A stretch of 64,000 bases of DNA, from assembly GCA_036852015.1 (NCBI GenBank), contig JAANDG010000058.1, positions 186,001 through 250,000 of the forward strand, written 5' to 3'. The notes under the pieces are model-generated. The model was not told the origin of the DNA and did no database searches. It worked only from the letters and a program-made list of their open reading frames with translations. Made by a program: the position numbers and the translations under genes. Origin of the DNA: Pelodera strongyloides (Eukaryota; Nematoda; Chromadorea; Rhabditida; Rhabditidae). Of the stretch, positions 33,366 through 44,519 are shown one piece after another. The number at the start of each line of letters is the position of its first letter. The stretch's first letter is position 1.

Positions 33366-33813
33366 TGCACGATTCCGCTCACAATTTCCCTTTCATGGTT
33401 GTGTGATATTTTTCATATCATTGTGTCAACGATTAATCTTCCACACTCGTTTATCCCATGCAATTTATCGATCAGCCACGGATAATTGACTAATTAGGCG
33501 AGTAATTATGCGTTACTTTGTTTATTTTTTTTCTTCTCCAGCCCTATTCCACAGAATACAACCCTATGATAAGATATGCATGCGAAACTTGACCTCGTAT
33601 CTTAGAACTCAGAAGAGCGTGCAACTTTTGCACGTACAGCTTACTCTCTAAATAACCACTACATGACTACAGTCAATAAATAGTCATACTTCTTTCTATC
33701 TGTCACACACTTTTCTGTTTATCTAAACAGTGACTAAGAGGTGAGAACGGGTTGCCTGATGTCTAATTGTAAGGTACTCTACAGTTATGGTCAATATGAT
33801 CAATACTGTCTCC

Positions 33814-36800
33814 TTACCTTACCTTGAATACCTTGAAGACCGTTATATCAGCTGTTGGCTCGCCAACAGCGCAGGTCGCAACTACGCCATGAAGACCTGC
33901 ATCTTGCGATGCGATTCCATGCACGTCCAAATGATTTAACCATCGGGTCTGCCCATCTCGTTGGCGGTCGCCCTTGAGGACGCTTGTAATCGCGGGGACG
34001 CCATTCTGTGACCCGAGTGGTCCATCGATTGTCATTTCTACGAATGACATGACCAGCCCATCGATGTTTCGAGCTGTATATCCTATCAATTATATCATCT
34101 ACGCCGGACTTTTCTCGAAGTGTGACGTTTGACATACGATCCCGGAGGCGCGTGCCTACCATCTTACGCTCCATGGCTCTCTGGGTGACAAGTAAGGATT
34201 CTTCGTCTTTCTTTGTCGTGCACCAAGTTTCGGAAGCATAGGTCATTGCTGGCAGCACATGCGTGTTAAACACCTTGGCTTTCACTTCTTTTGACAGCTT
34301 CACTTTGGTGAGTACATCTCGTAGCTTCCAGAAAGCCTTCCACCCAGACTGTTTACGCCGAGAGAGTTCGGCGGTGAGACTGTTGCTGGGGTTAACCTCG
34401 CGTCCAAGGTAGACATACTTCCCGACCTTTTCGAGCGTGCTGTTGCCAATGCGTATATCTGCACCGCCGTTTGGACAATGATCGTTAGCCATCCACTGCG
34501 TCTTGCCTGGGTGGGCCTCAAGACCGATTAGCGACGTTACTCGAATTAGTTCGTCTAGGTTTTTCTGCAGTGTACATGGGTCTTTGGCTATAAGAACCAC
34601 ATCGTCGGCAAATAGTAAGAACTGTAGTGTTTCGCCGTCAATGTCATAACCACCGGACATGTTGGCGTCTCTCAAAGCACATTCCAGAGAAGCAGAAAAC
34701 AGAGTGGGTGAAATGACATCCCCTTGTTTGACTCCGCGCTCAACGGGCACCTTAACTGGTGTATGAAGGAGTTGGATGTCCGTGGCGCACTGGGTATACA
34801 GCTCGTCTATCATAGACACGTATCTCTCTCTGGCACTGCGTGATGTTTCAGAGCATTGAGGACCGCCTGCTTCTCAACCGAATCGAACGCCTTCTTGAAG
34901 TCGACAAACAACATACAGAGGGGTATCTTGTACTCCCTAGACCGCTCGATAACTTGACACACAGTGTGAATGTGGTCAATAGTCGAGTACCCGCCTCGAA
35001 AGCCTGCCTGCTCTCTTCTATTGCCTTCTTCCAGCCACTTGCTGATTCGGTTCAAGATGACGCGAGAAAACAGCTTTGACAGCTGTGACATCAACGCAAT
35101 TGGACGATAGTTGTTTATGTCCTCTTTGCTTCCCTTCTTATGGATCTGGATGGTGTTACTACCTTTCCAGTTCTCAGGGACGATTTTCATTGAGAGGATA
35201 TTGTTGAACAACCTGCAAACCGCGGATAGAGCGGACTTCGGAGCGTACTTGAGGAGATCAATGGAAATGCCATCATTGCCAGGAGCCCTGTTATTAGGCA
35301 TTCTCTTCAAAGCATGTTCAACCTCGCTCTCCAAGAACTCCGGCACGTCCTCATTCACTTCAATGCCTGATTTCGGAACACGCTTCTTCGAAGCAAAGAG
35401 ATCCCCATAGAAATCTTTGATGATATCGGCAATATCCTGGATCTTGGTCTTCAAAGTACCGTCTTTGTCCATCATGGCCACAGTTGCCTCCTTATGCAAG
35501 GAATAGCGTTGGCGTACTTTCTTTATGGACATAAGACGCTCGGCCGCCTCGAGAGCTTTAACCTCGTTAAAGCTCTTATAGTCTGCTTCAACCATCTTTC
35601 GTAGGTCGCGACTGAGGCTCTGTACGTTTTGACCCTGATGTAGCCTTTTTCGTCTCCTCACGGATCAGTTCAATGGTCTTTGACGTCAGTCTTTCTCTAG
35701 GGTGAGCACGAATGACCGGCCTTGCCTCAGCTGATGCCCTCGCCAATTCCCGGCTCAGTTCGGAGTACGACTGAGGTGAACCGTACCTCGACCAGTCCAC
35801 TTGGTTCATTATAGCACGGGCTAGACCCGGATCAACGTCTCCACGCCTGGAGGTGCGCCTTCTGAACTTAACAGAACCAAAGTTGATGATGGACTTGACC
35901 AAGCGGTGATCTGAACTTGAGCCGCACCAGCTTCTACCGACGATCTTACAGTCAACGACCCGATGGGCGTCGTTGCAAAGGACATAGTCCAGCTGTTTCT
36001 TTGCACCTTGCGGGCTCTGCCACGTCCAAAGTCTACGCTTTCGTTGTTGGAACATGGTGTTCAACACGTACATGCACTGACTTTCCGCAAAATCTGCTAG
36101 CCGTTGACCACGGTCATTACGGGTGTCTGCAGCGTAGTGCCCAACGTACGTCTCCCCATCGTCCCTGGGACCGATGGACGCGTTGAAGTCACCGACGACA
36201 AGCTTGACATGTGCACGACTGTTCGTCAGTTCTCGCTCAATGTCGTCATAAAGCTCCTCCACGACCTCGTCGTCATACTCGCTGGTGGGAGCGTAAACGT
36301 TAACAACGGTGAATGTCACACGTTTCACTTCGCCATGAAGGACCGCCACACGCGGGCTGACTGCTCTCATATCGCTGACATATGGCAGGTATTCTGGGGG
36401 GACTATGAAGCCCACACCGCCAGACCTCGACCTCTCCTCTCTGGCTCCAATGAGCACACGGTGGCCACTGTGCCAGGTCTTGCACTTGCTCTCCTTGGAC
36501 CGCGTCTCTTGGATAGCAACGATGCCAGCGTTCACATTATCGAGCTCGCCGATCAACTGATCGACATCAGCGTCCTTGTGCAGCGTCCGGGCGTTAAACG
36601 TAGATATATGAAAATAGGAAAAATTATGGTTCCCTACGGCCGTGAGATTGCTATAGCACCCCTGCCTTGCGGCGCACGGAACTCGGGGTCTTTGCTGATT
36701 TGACTTTGACATAGTTGGTTTTGGCAATACGTCCTGCGGGTGCCAATCTTCTCGCAAGACGCCCGCTCATTTCGCCGGCATTACCCGTTTCACCCCTACG

Positions 36801-36833
36801 GTGCGTTGAACCATGAGCATAGGATTGTAGGGG
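33814..36833 (-). mobile_element. RTE-clade LINE retrotransposon, close to full length
   Basis: About 3.0 kb, bounded by an exact 11-bp direct repeat ATACTGTCTCC (33803-33813 and 36834-36844), so both ends of the insertion are preserved. It is transcribed leftward. The 3' end is not poly(A) but a short GGTAA-type repeat (AAGGTAAGGTAAGG on the minus strand), typical of RTE elements. It has an apurinic endonuclease and a reverse transcriptase, no RNase H, and the compact length of the RTE clade. It sits between SRP72 and the region before calsyntenin. Confidence 0.9.
33848..36757 (-). pseudogene. RTE endonuclease / reverse transcriptase, broken by two frameshifts
   Basis: Three overlapping reading frames cover one protein. 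36757-35588 is the endonuclease: FNARTL, IQETRSK, VVNVYAPTSEYDDE, VVGDFNASIG and the final SSDHRLV motif are all present. 35661-34810 is the first half of the reverse transcriptase: NNYRPIALMSQLSKLFSRV, EQAGFRGGYSTIDH, and FVDFKKAFDSV (motif A). 34819-33848 carries RGVKQGDVISPTLFS (motif B), LLFADDVVLIA (motif C, FADD) and the C-terminal region with HVLPAMTYASETW. The breaks fall in an A5 run near 35645-35650 and an AGAGAGAG run near 34825-34830, so both look like slippage events. Motifs are otherwise well preserved, so the copy is young. It is probably inactive unless these are sequencing errors. Confidence 0.9.
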
Positions 36834-36938
36834 ATACTGTCTCCATCTTTTCTAAATGTGCAGTGTGGTCAATGTTTTGAAGTTTACTTCATTTTTCTTT
36901 TTCTCAATTACGTTTCTTTACGCCTAGTATCTATGACG

Positions 36939-36975
<37 letters not shown>

Positions 36976-39900
36976 ATCTTTCACTCTCTCTTTTTTCTCT
37001 CTTTTCTCTCTCTCCCTTTTCTCCGGTCACTCTTTTTTCTCTCTCTCTCTCGCTTCTTTACTAATAAATCGGTCCTCTTACCTCTATAAGCGTAGGTAAA
37101 CGTTTTGCTAATTTAGCAGCACCTGCTAGCTATTGCCAGGGAGTGCTTTGCCTGTGATTTAGTGGAAACGGAAGTTATAAGGCTGAACAGTATCCTCTAT
37201 TAGTCTATTACCCTGAAACCCTGCCTATATCCAGATCTCTAGATCTTAATATTTTCCTTTTCGATTATCAATATAATGTCACAAAATAATAAAGGTACTA
37301 GACTGTGAATAACTATGGGTACCGTACAATAGTAATGGTGCTTATCGTGAATAATTATCTGTTCTGGCCGAGATATACGGATTGTCAATTTTTCATCCAT
37401 CTTTCCCTGTGCAATATGCAAATATGATATTCAACTGCCTTATTTTCAGCCCAGACATTTGCACTTTGGCCAGACAGTTGCCACCATTTATGCTTATCAC
37501 CTGTTGAATTAATAATTGATTTGCGCATTCATATGTTTGCTGTTCGTCAAAACAATGTCCAGATTAGAGAGCCAAACAAAATGCAGCAAACAGAGAACAG
37601 AAACGGCGAAATCCAAAACTCAGAAATTCTTCAATGAAGTAAACTACAAGTTATTTATTAGCCGGCTAGGGAACTTTGGGCGATATCCCGCCTTCTGGCC
37701 CTACCCTGGTCTTTGAACAAATTGTCATGGGGAACTCGTAGCTTACTCTGTAGTTCTTGATTAAATACCAACAACTTTTGGTGTTCAGGGTGCACCAAGT
37801 TCTCGACGTTCGCATTGCGCATTCACTAAGGAAACGTAGTCGGTGGGCCGCACTTCTCTCACCCGGGTGTCCTGTACCTCTGTCAAAATTAGCGTTTGCG
37901 CCATGAGTGCGCCACAGGTGCGCTAATATTATTCGCATAAATATACCTATTAATAAACCAAAAATTTTAAAACTAGCGCTTCTTTGAATGGTCTTTATTT
38001 GATTTTTTTACGAATTGCTAGTTTTTGTTTTTCTACTGGCAAATCTTTCAGGCACCGTTTGCTTACTCCGACTCTCCATTTTTCTAAACTTCCAGTCTGT
38101 TACTGCCACTATTTTTACAAATATGTTTCCCTATAGTTTCCCGAGTTTCGTTTTTCTTTTTCGAGTTTCGATATAAAGAAAAGTTGTGTTCCGCCGTGCG
38201 TTGCGCCTAGTAACGGCCCTTCCGGTTGGTGGAGTTTCGGAGAAATATTGTGATTTAAAGTGAAAAATTGCCTGGAGATCCCCGAATTTATGACGCTAGT
38301 TTATCGGATTTGTCGTTATACTTTAGGATTTAGATATTTTGAAATGTGAAAAAGCTGAAATCCTGGGAATAAGTGGTGTTCGCTATTTCTGTGACGAAAA
38401 GGCATATCGTTTTTGCGCATTGCTGGATTAAGTAATCATTAATTACAAGTGAGAAACAGATAGCACAAAGAATCGAAGCAAGATCCACGAAAAGGTACAA
38501 CAGTTGGAGGAGTACAAAGTATCAAGTGTCTGTTGATTTACAAATAAATACAGCTTTTTTTGGATGAGGGAATATGTTATCGCAACCAGATTATTACAAT
38601 ATCTTTGTTTGTGTCTTGATTGTCTCTCTGTTCTCTCTCTCCTTTCTCCCTCTCCCTCTCCCTCTCTCTCTAAATTAATTCCACCTTCTCTTCTTCAGCT
38701 AATAGTGTTTCCAATAAGATGACTCAGAAGAAACACTCGAAATTTCGTTACCTTTCCCAGACCTGGCTCCCTCACCCCCTCCACTTCCCTGCCCAGGTGT
38801 GGGTCCCTGCCGGGGCCCTCTCGCTCAAGTATTGGGGCCTTAGTTCTGTCAAGTACATGTAGAGACATGGGGCCCAGGGTGTCTCTCTCTTACTCTCCTG
38901 AATCTCCACGCACTCTCGGCACCATCTGACCATGGTCGCTGCGCGGATTCGACTCATTAGCCTTCTATGTGGCCGTGGGGCCCCTTCCCCTCTCCGCGCC
39001 AATGACTAATCCCTCTCCTTGTCTGTCTTCTCTAACATCTCTTCTCGATGCGCACTCTCTCGGTTGCCGACTTCGATTCCCTTCTGGACCCTAGCCTTCA
39101 GAATACACACAACCCCTCCCCCTGCCCTGGGCCCCTGTGGGCCCCTTTTATGCGTCTGCGTCTCTGCCATCTAAGGCCAAAAGATCGCAGCCGCATTCAG
39201 ACACGCACACACACGCAAGCAAATTCCGACATGGTTCCTCCTTTGCTCTCGAAAAATTTTGCCGACATTGATTTACATTTAGATTTCGCTTTCGTTTACA
39301 ACTCCGTTCAATTTTTTCCGAAAGCTGGATGCTGGATCTTCATGGTTTCTTCAAAGTGAAACTTTCACGGTGCGCGGTAAAAAAAACAAGGGTCTGTGTC
39401 TCAACCTACTCTTTTTTTTCGCCTAACCAGCGCCAGACTTTCGCCATATCCTTACTGCGCGTTGGATTCGTTGTCGAGCGGTGGCTGTTTCCAGCTTGTT
39501 GATTCTTTTTTTTTTGTTCCTAGATCGCGTTTTTTTGAGTTGTATTTTCATCTCATAGAGCTAGCAAATATTGGTCATCTTTATTATGACTACAGGATAT
39601 TAACTTCTGTATTTTTCTACTAGTTTCCTCCCGTGGGTGTGGAATCTACTATGGCTGTAATTTGAACAATACTTCTTATTTTCCTGTTTTCGAACTCACT
39701 TTGATTTTTTTTATAACAACCCGTTATTCTCAAAAGAAAAAGTGCATAAAAACACAAAAGCAAAAAATAGGAATAAGAGAATGCCAATAAACACACAGGC
39801 TAGACATAATCAAGAGGCCTAGTTTCCTATGTGGATTCATTACGTTGTTTTCATACATGTACATATATGTTTTTCCTTTGAGCCTTGGTTTGTTTTTGGT

Positions 39901-40375
39901 TATTTCTGAAGAACTTTCAACCCAGTCGCTCCTATTCTTTTTTTCGGGGTTTGCTGTATGTATCTATTGTCTAGCACGCCGCGTCAGGCTCTATGTTTAT
40001 TTAAAACAAAACAATTCAAATGAATTATTCAATAGTGAGCTTTTTGGCGCCCGATACTTCTTTAAAAGAAACGATTTGGGAATATTTTTCCGTTTTTCAT
40101 CAACGTCGACGCCATTTCGCGCTAATGTACTTCAAATAGCTAGGGAACAATAATGTACTACGACGTTTCTGTTTCGTGAGTACTCCCCGTCTTGTATTAT
40201 GCGATTTTCGTAACCATGACATGAGTCCTTGACTACGTAGCCATTTAGACGATTTAGATTTCACACATACATCATAATTCTTTGCCACGCCACTGAGCTT
40301 TTAATTCTATTGTCTGATCTCTCCGACTCTTTTTGCAGTTCCAAATAATCAATTATCCTTTCCTCAACGAGAAAA

Positions 40376-40615
40376 TTGGCATGCAAGCGGCAACGTCACG
40401 GCGTGCAGGCGGGTATGAAAAAAGTGTCACGCCGTTGGGTTATGGCGTGCAGGGTTGCACGCCGTAACCACGCCATTTCGTCTCGGACATTTGGCGTGCA
40501 AGCGGCGTGGTTTCGGCGGGCAAGTTGCACACCGTACCGTTCCGCGTGCATTTTTGCACGCCACCACGTTGCCAAATGCACGCTGCACGCCGGTGTCACG
40601 CGGCTTGCACGCCAA
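40376..40615. repeat. GC-rich cluster of GCGTGCA / TGCACGC inverted motifs, probably a MITE
   Basis: The outer ends pair: TTGGCATGCAAGC at the left and GCTTGCACGCCAA at the right. Inside, GGCGTGCA and TGCACGCC occur many times on both strands, together with AACGTCACGG, AACGTGGTGG and TGTCACGC(C/G). GC content is far above the flanks. No clear target duplication was identified. Confidence 0.65.
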
Positions 40616-43600
40616 GTTTCGTCAGTGCTAGCTCAGATTTTATTTGAGGATTGAATTATGATTTCTGCAGAACATTCGCTTATGTTAACAAGGGAACGAT
40701 GAACCCATCATTTCATATGTTAGTGCACCGGTTGTAAATCAACATATACGAGACGAATATTGAATCAATGTATTAGATACTAGTGTGGTCATGTTTCTGC
40801 ACCTTTCCTATTCATTCACCTTTTCAAATTCTTAACTGAAGGCCAAACCCGAAGAACCCTGGAATTCTAATCTCTCCCAGGAGAGATAAAGTCCCTCGTT
40901 GATCCGTGCCTGAGGTGCTGTCATTTGCATGTTAAATGAATTCTATTCGACAAGCATTCCACAGTAACCCAGCCTAGGGAGTGAATAATTACATGGCCCC
41001 CTTCATAATAAACTTCTACGCTCTCAAGTGCCCGCCCCTCTCTCCATGGTTGGCCCACTTTTTTCCGCTTCTAAGGCCGATAATCGCTCTTGTGCGTCAA
41101 TAATGTGTAGTTTTTCTTTGTTTTTCACATAATGTAGCGAGTTTAATGTCAAAGTTAATCTCGAGTGGCAACGGTTTCTTATGATTAGCAAAGAATCAAT
41201 TTAGTGCTTACGTATTGTTAGTAATACATGCTTTCATCTGGAGCCGCGGTGCTGACAGGATTGACAGGAAGCCTTTATTACCATGCGACTTGGATTGGCC
41301 CTATCCTCGCTAGGTTCCCGCGAAAACACTTTTTACGAACACTCAGTTACTGGCGAAGACGGGGCGAGTTACTGGGAACGCTGGGCGAGGTGTTCCGCGA
41401 GAAGGAGGTTTTTCGCCAACCAACACTTTGTATAATCCGAATTCTCCTTACCTTTCATACCATACTTTGGGTTTCATCCAAAGCCCACTTTTTTCACATT
41501 CCATCCTTTTCTTGTTTTATTTATTACGCCCCAGTCCCGGGTGGAGAACTTGGCTGGACGTGTGGAGGTTTTCCAAAGACATAATGTTTTCAACGCTTCC
41601 ACTCTTTTCCTATGACTCTCATTTATCTATCCTAATGCTAATCACGATGGATGGTGTTTATTTTCTCGAGTTATGCTCAGATATCCGCGTGAGTGTGAGC
41701 GGGAAGCTGTGTGAGTGAAAATTAAACGCAAAGTACGTTCACAGTGTGCATTTGCATTGTTCGAGAGTGCGGCAAAAGTGCATATAGAATGCGCATAGTA
41801 GAGGTGGAAATAGTGCGTTGGGGCAGCAGTGTTTTCATTCTTTTTCTGCTTAATCGCCGGAATCATATTCTATTCAAGAGACGCGGGCGGCTGGGTAGTC
41901 CGCATCCCGAACCTCGCCAGCTCGCTGATCACTCCGGTCAATTCTGCCATGGGCTACAATATCGATATTGTTTCACTACATACGTTTCAAGTAGAATATA
42001 TTGGATGTGCTTCTAAAATCATGGTGATTCCTAAAAAAATCTTTTCTATAAGCCAGCAGGAAGCTTCAGAAAATACATCGCGTTTTATTATAACCACTAT
42101 GAAATGTGGCATAGTTTAGACAGTGGATATTTTCCCTTTCCATTTTAGGCCTCAATTCCTGGGTTAAATTATTGCAATCTCTTATTTGCTCTGTAAAGGG
42201 ATTACTATCATATTGCTTCACCTTCGGCAAGATCTACCTTCTAGTTATGCCACTGAATCTGGTCGCCAATTTCGCTTAGATTTCTCGGGAAAGACCAGGC
42301 CTCATTTTGTTCTCCCATGTTGAGCATTGTCGCGCACGTCTTACCGCGCACCATGAGAGTAGGCTAGTCGCGCGCTGGGCCGTTTTTTTTATACGACCGA
42401 CAGTTGTCTACAGTTTTGCGTTGATGTAACTTGTTGATGAACCCCAATCCCACCCGGTGCCCCCATCCTCAAATGAACGTTCACCGTCCAAAACGAATCA
42501 CTGTTTTCCACCCTCTGGTTAACTTTGTTTTCTATGCTCAGTTGACTTCTCCCCAGGGAGCAACAGTGAGGAGTGGTATTGTGGCTAGTCAAAACGCTTT
42601 GGGGAAACTTCTCTCGTCACTCAAAAATCTCACCCACCCTCCCACATTCTGATTTGCTTTTGCTTTTTGATTTTCTTAAAGTTTTGCTTCATCTTCATGT
42701 TGCAAATTATGATTGACAGCGCACGAAAGAGGGAGTTAGAATGAGTTGAACTCATAAAAAAGTGGATCTTAGCACTTGAAGTCTAAAGCCTAAGCTCCAC
42801 GCTCACGTACATCCGCCAATGATCACTGGAGTGAAAAATCTGGGGCGTACGGGTAAACAACAACTGTTTTGTTAGGGGCACGCGCGATTATGGCCCAGCC
42901 ATTCTGTTAGTGCCAGATTTTGCTAGCGGGCACGCCTGGTTAGTGTCGCAATGAGAATTGGATAATGCATACATACAATGCATATGTGTGTACGTCTGTC
43001 ACTATAGGCCTGACATCTGGATATTGCTGGCGCATAATTAACAAATTGGTACTGAGCACACCCTTAAGAGGGTAACAAACCCTGAAAGGGAGAGAAAGAG
43101 AGGGAAAGAGAGAGCGAGAGAGAAAAGAGGTCAGATCACTTTACAGACAGTCATCGAGATGACCAAAGCTTGAGAGGGAGAGAGCGTGCGGTATTGGATT
43201 TCAACATTTTAGGAAATTAGGAGAAACGCTTATGCTGTAGCCGGACGAACATTTACACTTTTAAAGTAAGCAACTTGGCAAACTTTAGTATATTTTTTTG
43301 TTTTATTTATTGGAGTCATTTTATTTCACGTGAGGAACATATATACGCAATTTTTCTAATAAGAGTCGATTTCTCTCTCTCTATCTCTCTCTCTGTCTCT
43401 TTCTATCTCTCTGTATCAAACCTTCTCTGCAAGATTCACCAGGGCCGAGCCTCTCGATCAGTGTCCATTTCCTCATCCCCTTGCCCAAGTGGGCTGCAAC
43501 TCGGGCCCCATGCCTCCTTGCCTGCCCTATCATTTCTTGGTTGTCATGGAATCAGAGCCAAATCTCCTCAAGAAAATATCGAATAATCATGGGATGCGCC

Positions 43601-44297
43601 CACGGCTTTGTCCCCCGAAACACCTCGTCACTTATTATTTCAAATCTCTTTCCGAAGTTCACCAGCTCCCCATGTTTGCTCGGCTCTATATCTAAATTTT
43701 ACAAGGTTAATGTGTATGATAAAGCGATATAGCAGCCGGTTTTTGACACGGGAAACTGATTCTACATCAAGTTTCGCATTTTCGTACAGACGAGGAAGCT
43801 CTTTTGAGCCAGCGGTTTGCCGCGCACAAGGGGTACGTTAGGGTAGTTGCAGCATAATAGCGCATGGCTGGGAATATCTCAAGTTCATAATAATCTTATT
43901 TTTGTATACACAACGGAGACAGAGAATCTGAGAAATTATCTTTTTAATTAAACATTTTATTTTATGTTAACCTGAAACATGACTCTTTACTTATCACATT
44001 AACTCTGTTTATTGAATACTACTTGTTACCGGCGGACTATGGATCTAAAACAAAATGCATATTCTACTTATATAACACTACACTCTTATGTCCTTATACG
44101 TTTATTGCTATTGCATCATTGTTTGTCAGAATTCGGATCTACTTCATATTGAAAACACTTGAGAACTCCTCGGAAATGCATAAAAATAAAGGAGTGCGTG
44201 GTGGCGAAACCACTTATTCGCCCTATGTTACGGATCTATTGTATCAAAAAAAAAGCGTACGCTAATAACTACGCGCTACTGCGTTCTTTATTCTGAT

Positions 44298-44337
44298 CAT
44301 TACAGTATGTTTCATTTGCATGAAACATACTGTAATG
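44298..44337. repeat. 40-bp near-perfect palindrome
   Basis: CATTACAGTATGTTTCAT is followed by TTGC and then ATGAAACATACTGTAATG. It lies about 180 bp before the calsyntenin start codon. Confidence 0.65.
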
Positions 44338-44519
44338 TAAACATACGGTCGTAATATCGCTTTATTTTGTTACGTTTATCAGCATGTACCGTATTCTTTG
44401 ATTCTTTACGTAAGAATTATCGACGTCACTCTTGCTCGATTAATATTCTGGTATATAGATTTCCTAATCTGATTACTTCCAGGTATCCATCCCTATCATC
44501 CAAGAGTTTAGGGAAGAAC

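Larger units (their letters stand above)
31760..33800. other. Intergenic between SRP72 and the LINE; nothing coding recognised
   Basis: Holds a 49-bp palindrome at 32891-32939 (TATGCTAATT at the left, AATTAGCATA at the right) whose flank resembles 16818-16866, and a (CT)n tract at 33243-33365. I saw no exons or RNA genes. Confidence 0.5.
36845..44519. other. 7.7-kb region with no recognised gene
   Basis: It contains a (CT)n run at 36941-36973 (then CT-rich to about 37065), CT patches at 38620-38672 and 43368-43412, a GA patch near 43085-43120, a GC-rich palindromic cluster at 40376-40615, and a 40-bp palindrome at 44298-44337. The longest open frames are about 100 codons with no family resemblance. 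The distance and the TTCCAG acceptor 38 bases before the calsyntenin start make it likely that untranslated exons and control regions of calsyntenin lie here. Confidence 0.5.

Noticed and set aside
36104..36703. 199-codon plus-strand frame opposite the LINE
   Set aside because: It is antisense to the endonuclease of the RTE element and has no protein features of its own.
40376..40654. Open frames on both strands over the GC-rich patch
   Set aside because: Translations consist of the repeated motif (AC-A-H-R-type repeats) and reflect the palindromic DNA.
41228..41584. 118-codon frame before calsyntenin
   Set aside because: No family resemblance, no splice context, and overlapping frames of similar quality in other phases.
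43085..43120. GA-rich repeats considered as a CRISPR-like or satellite array
   Set aside because: They are simple dinucleotide-type runs without spacers or a fixed unit, in eukaryotic DNA.
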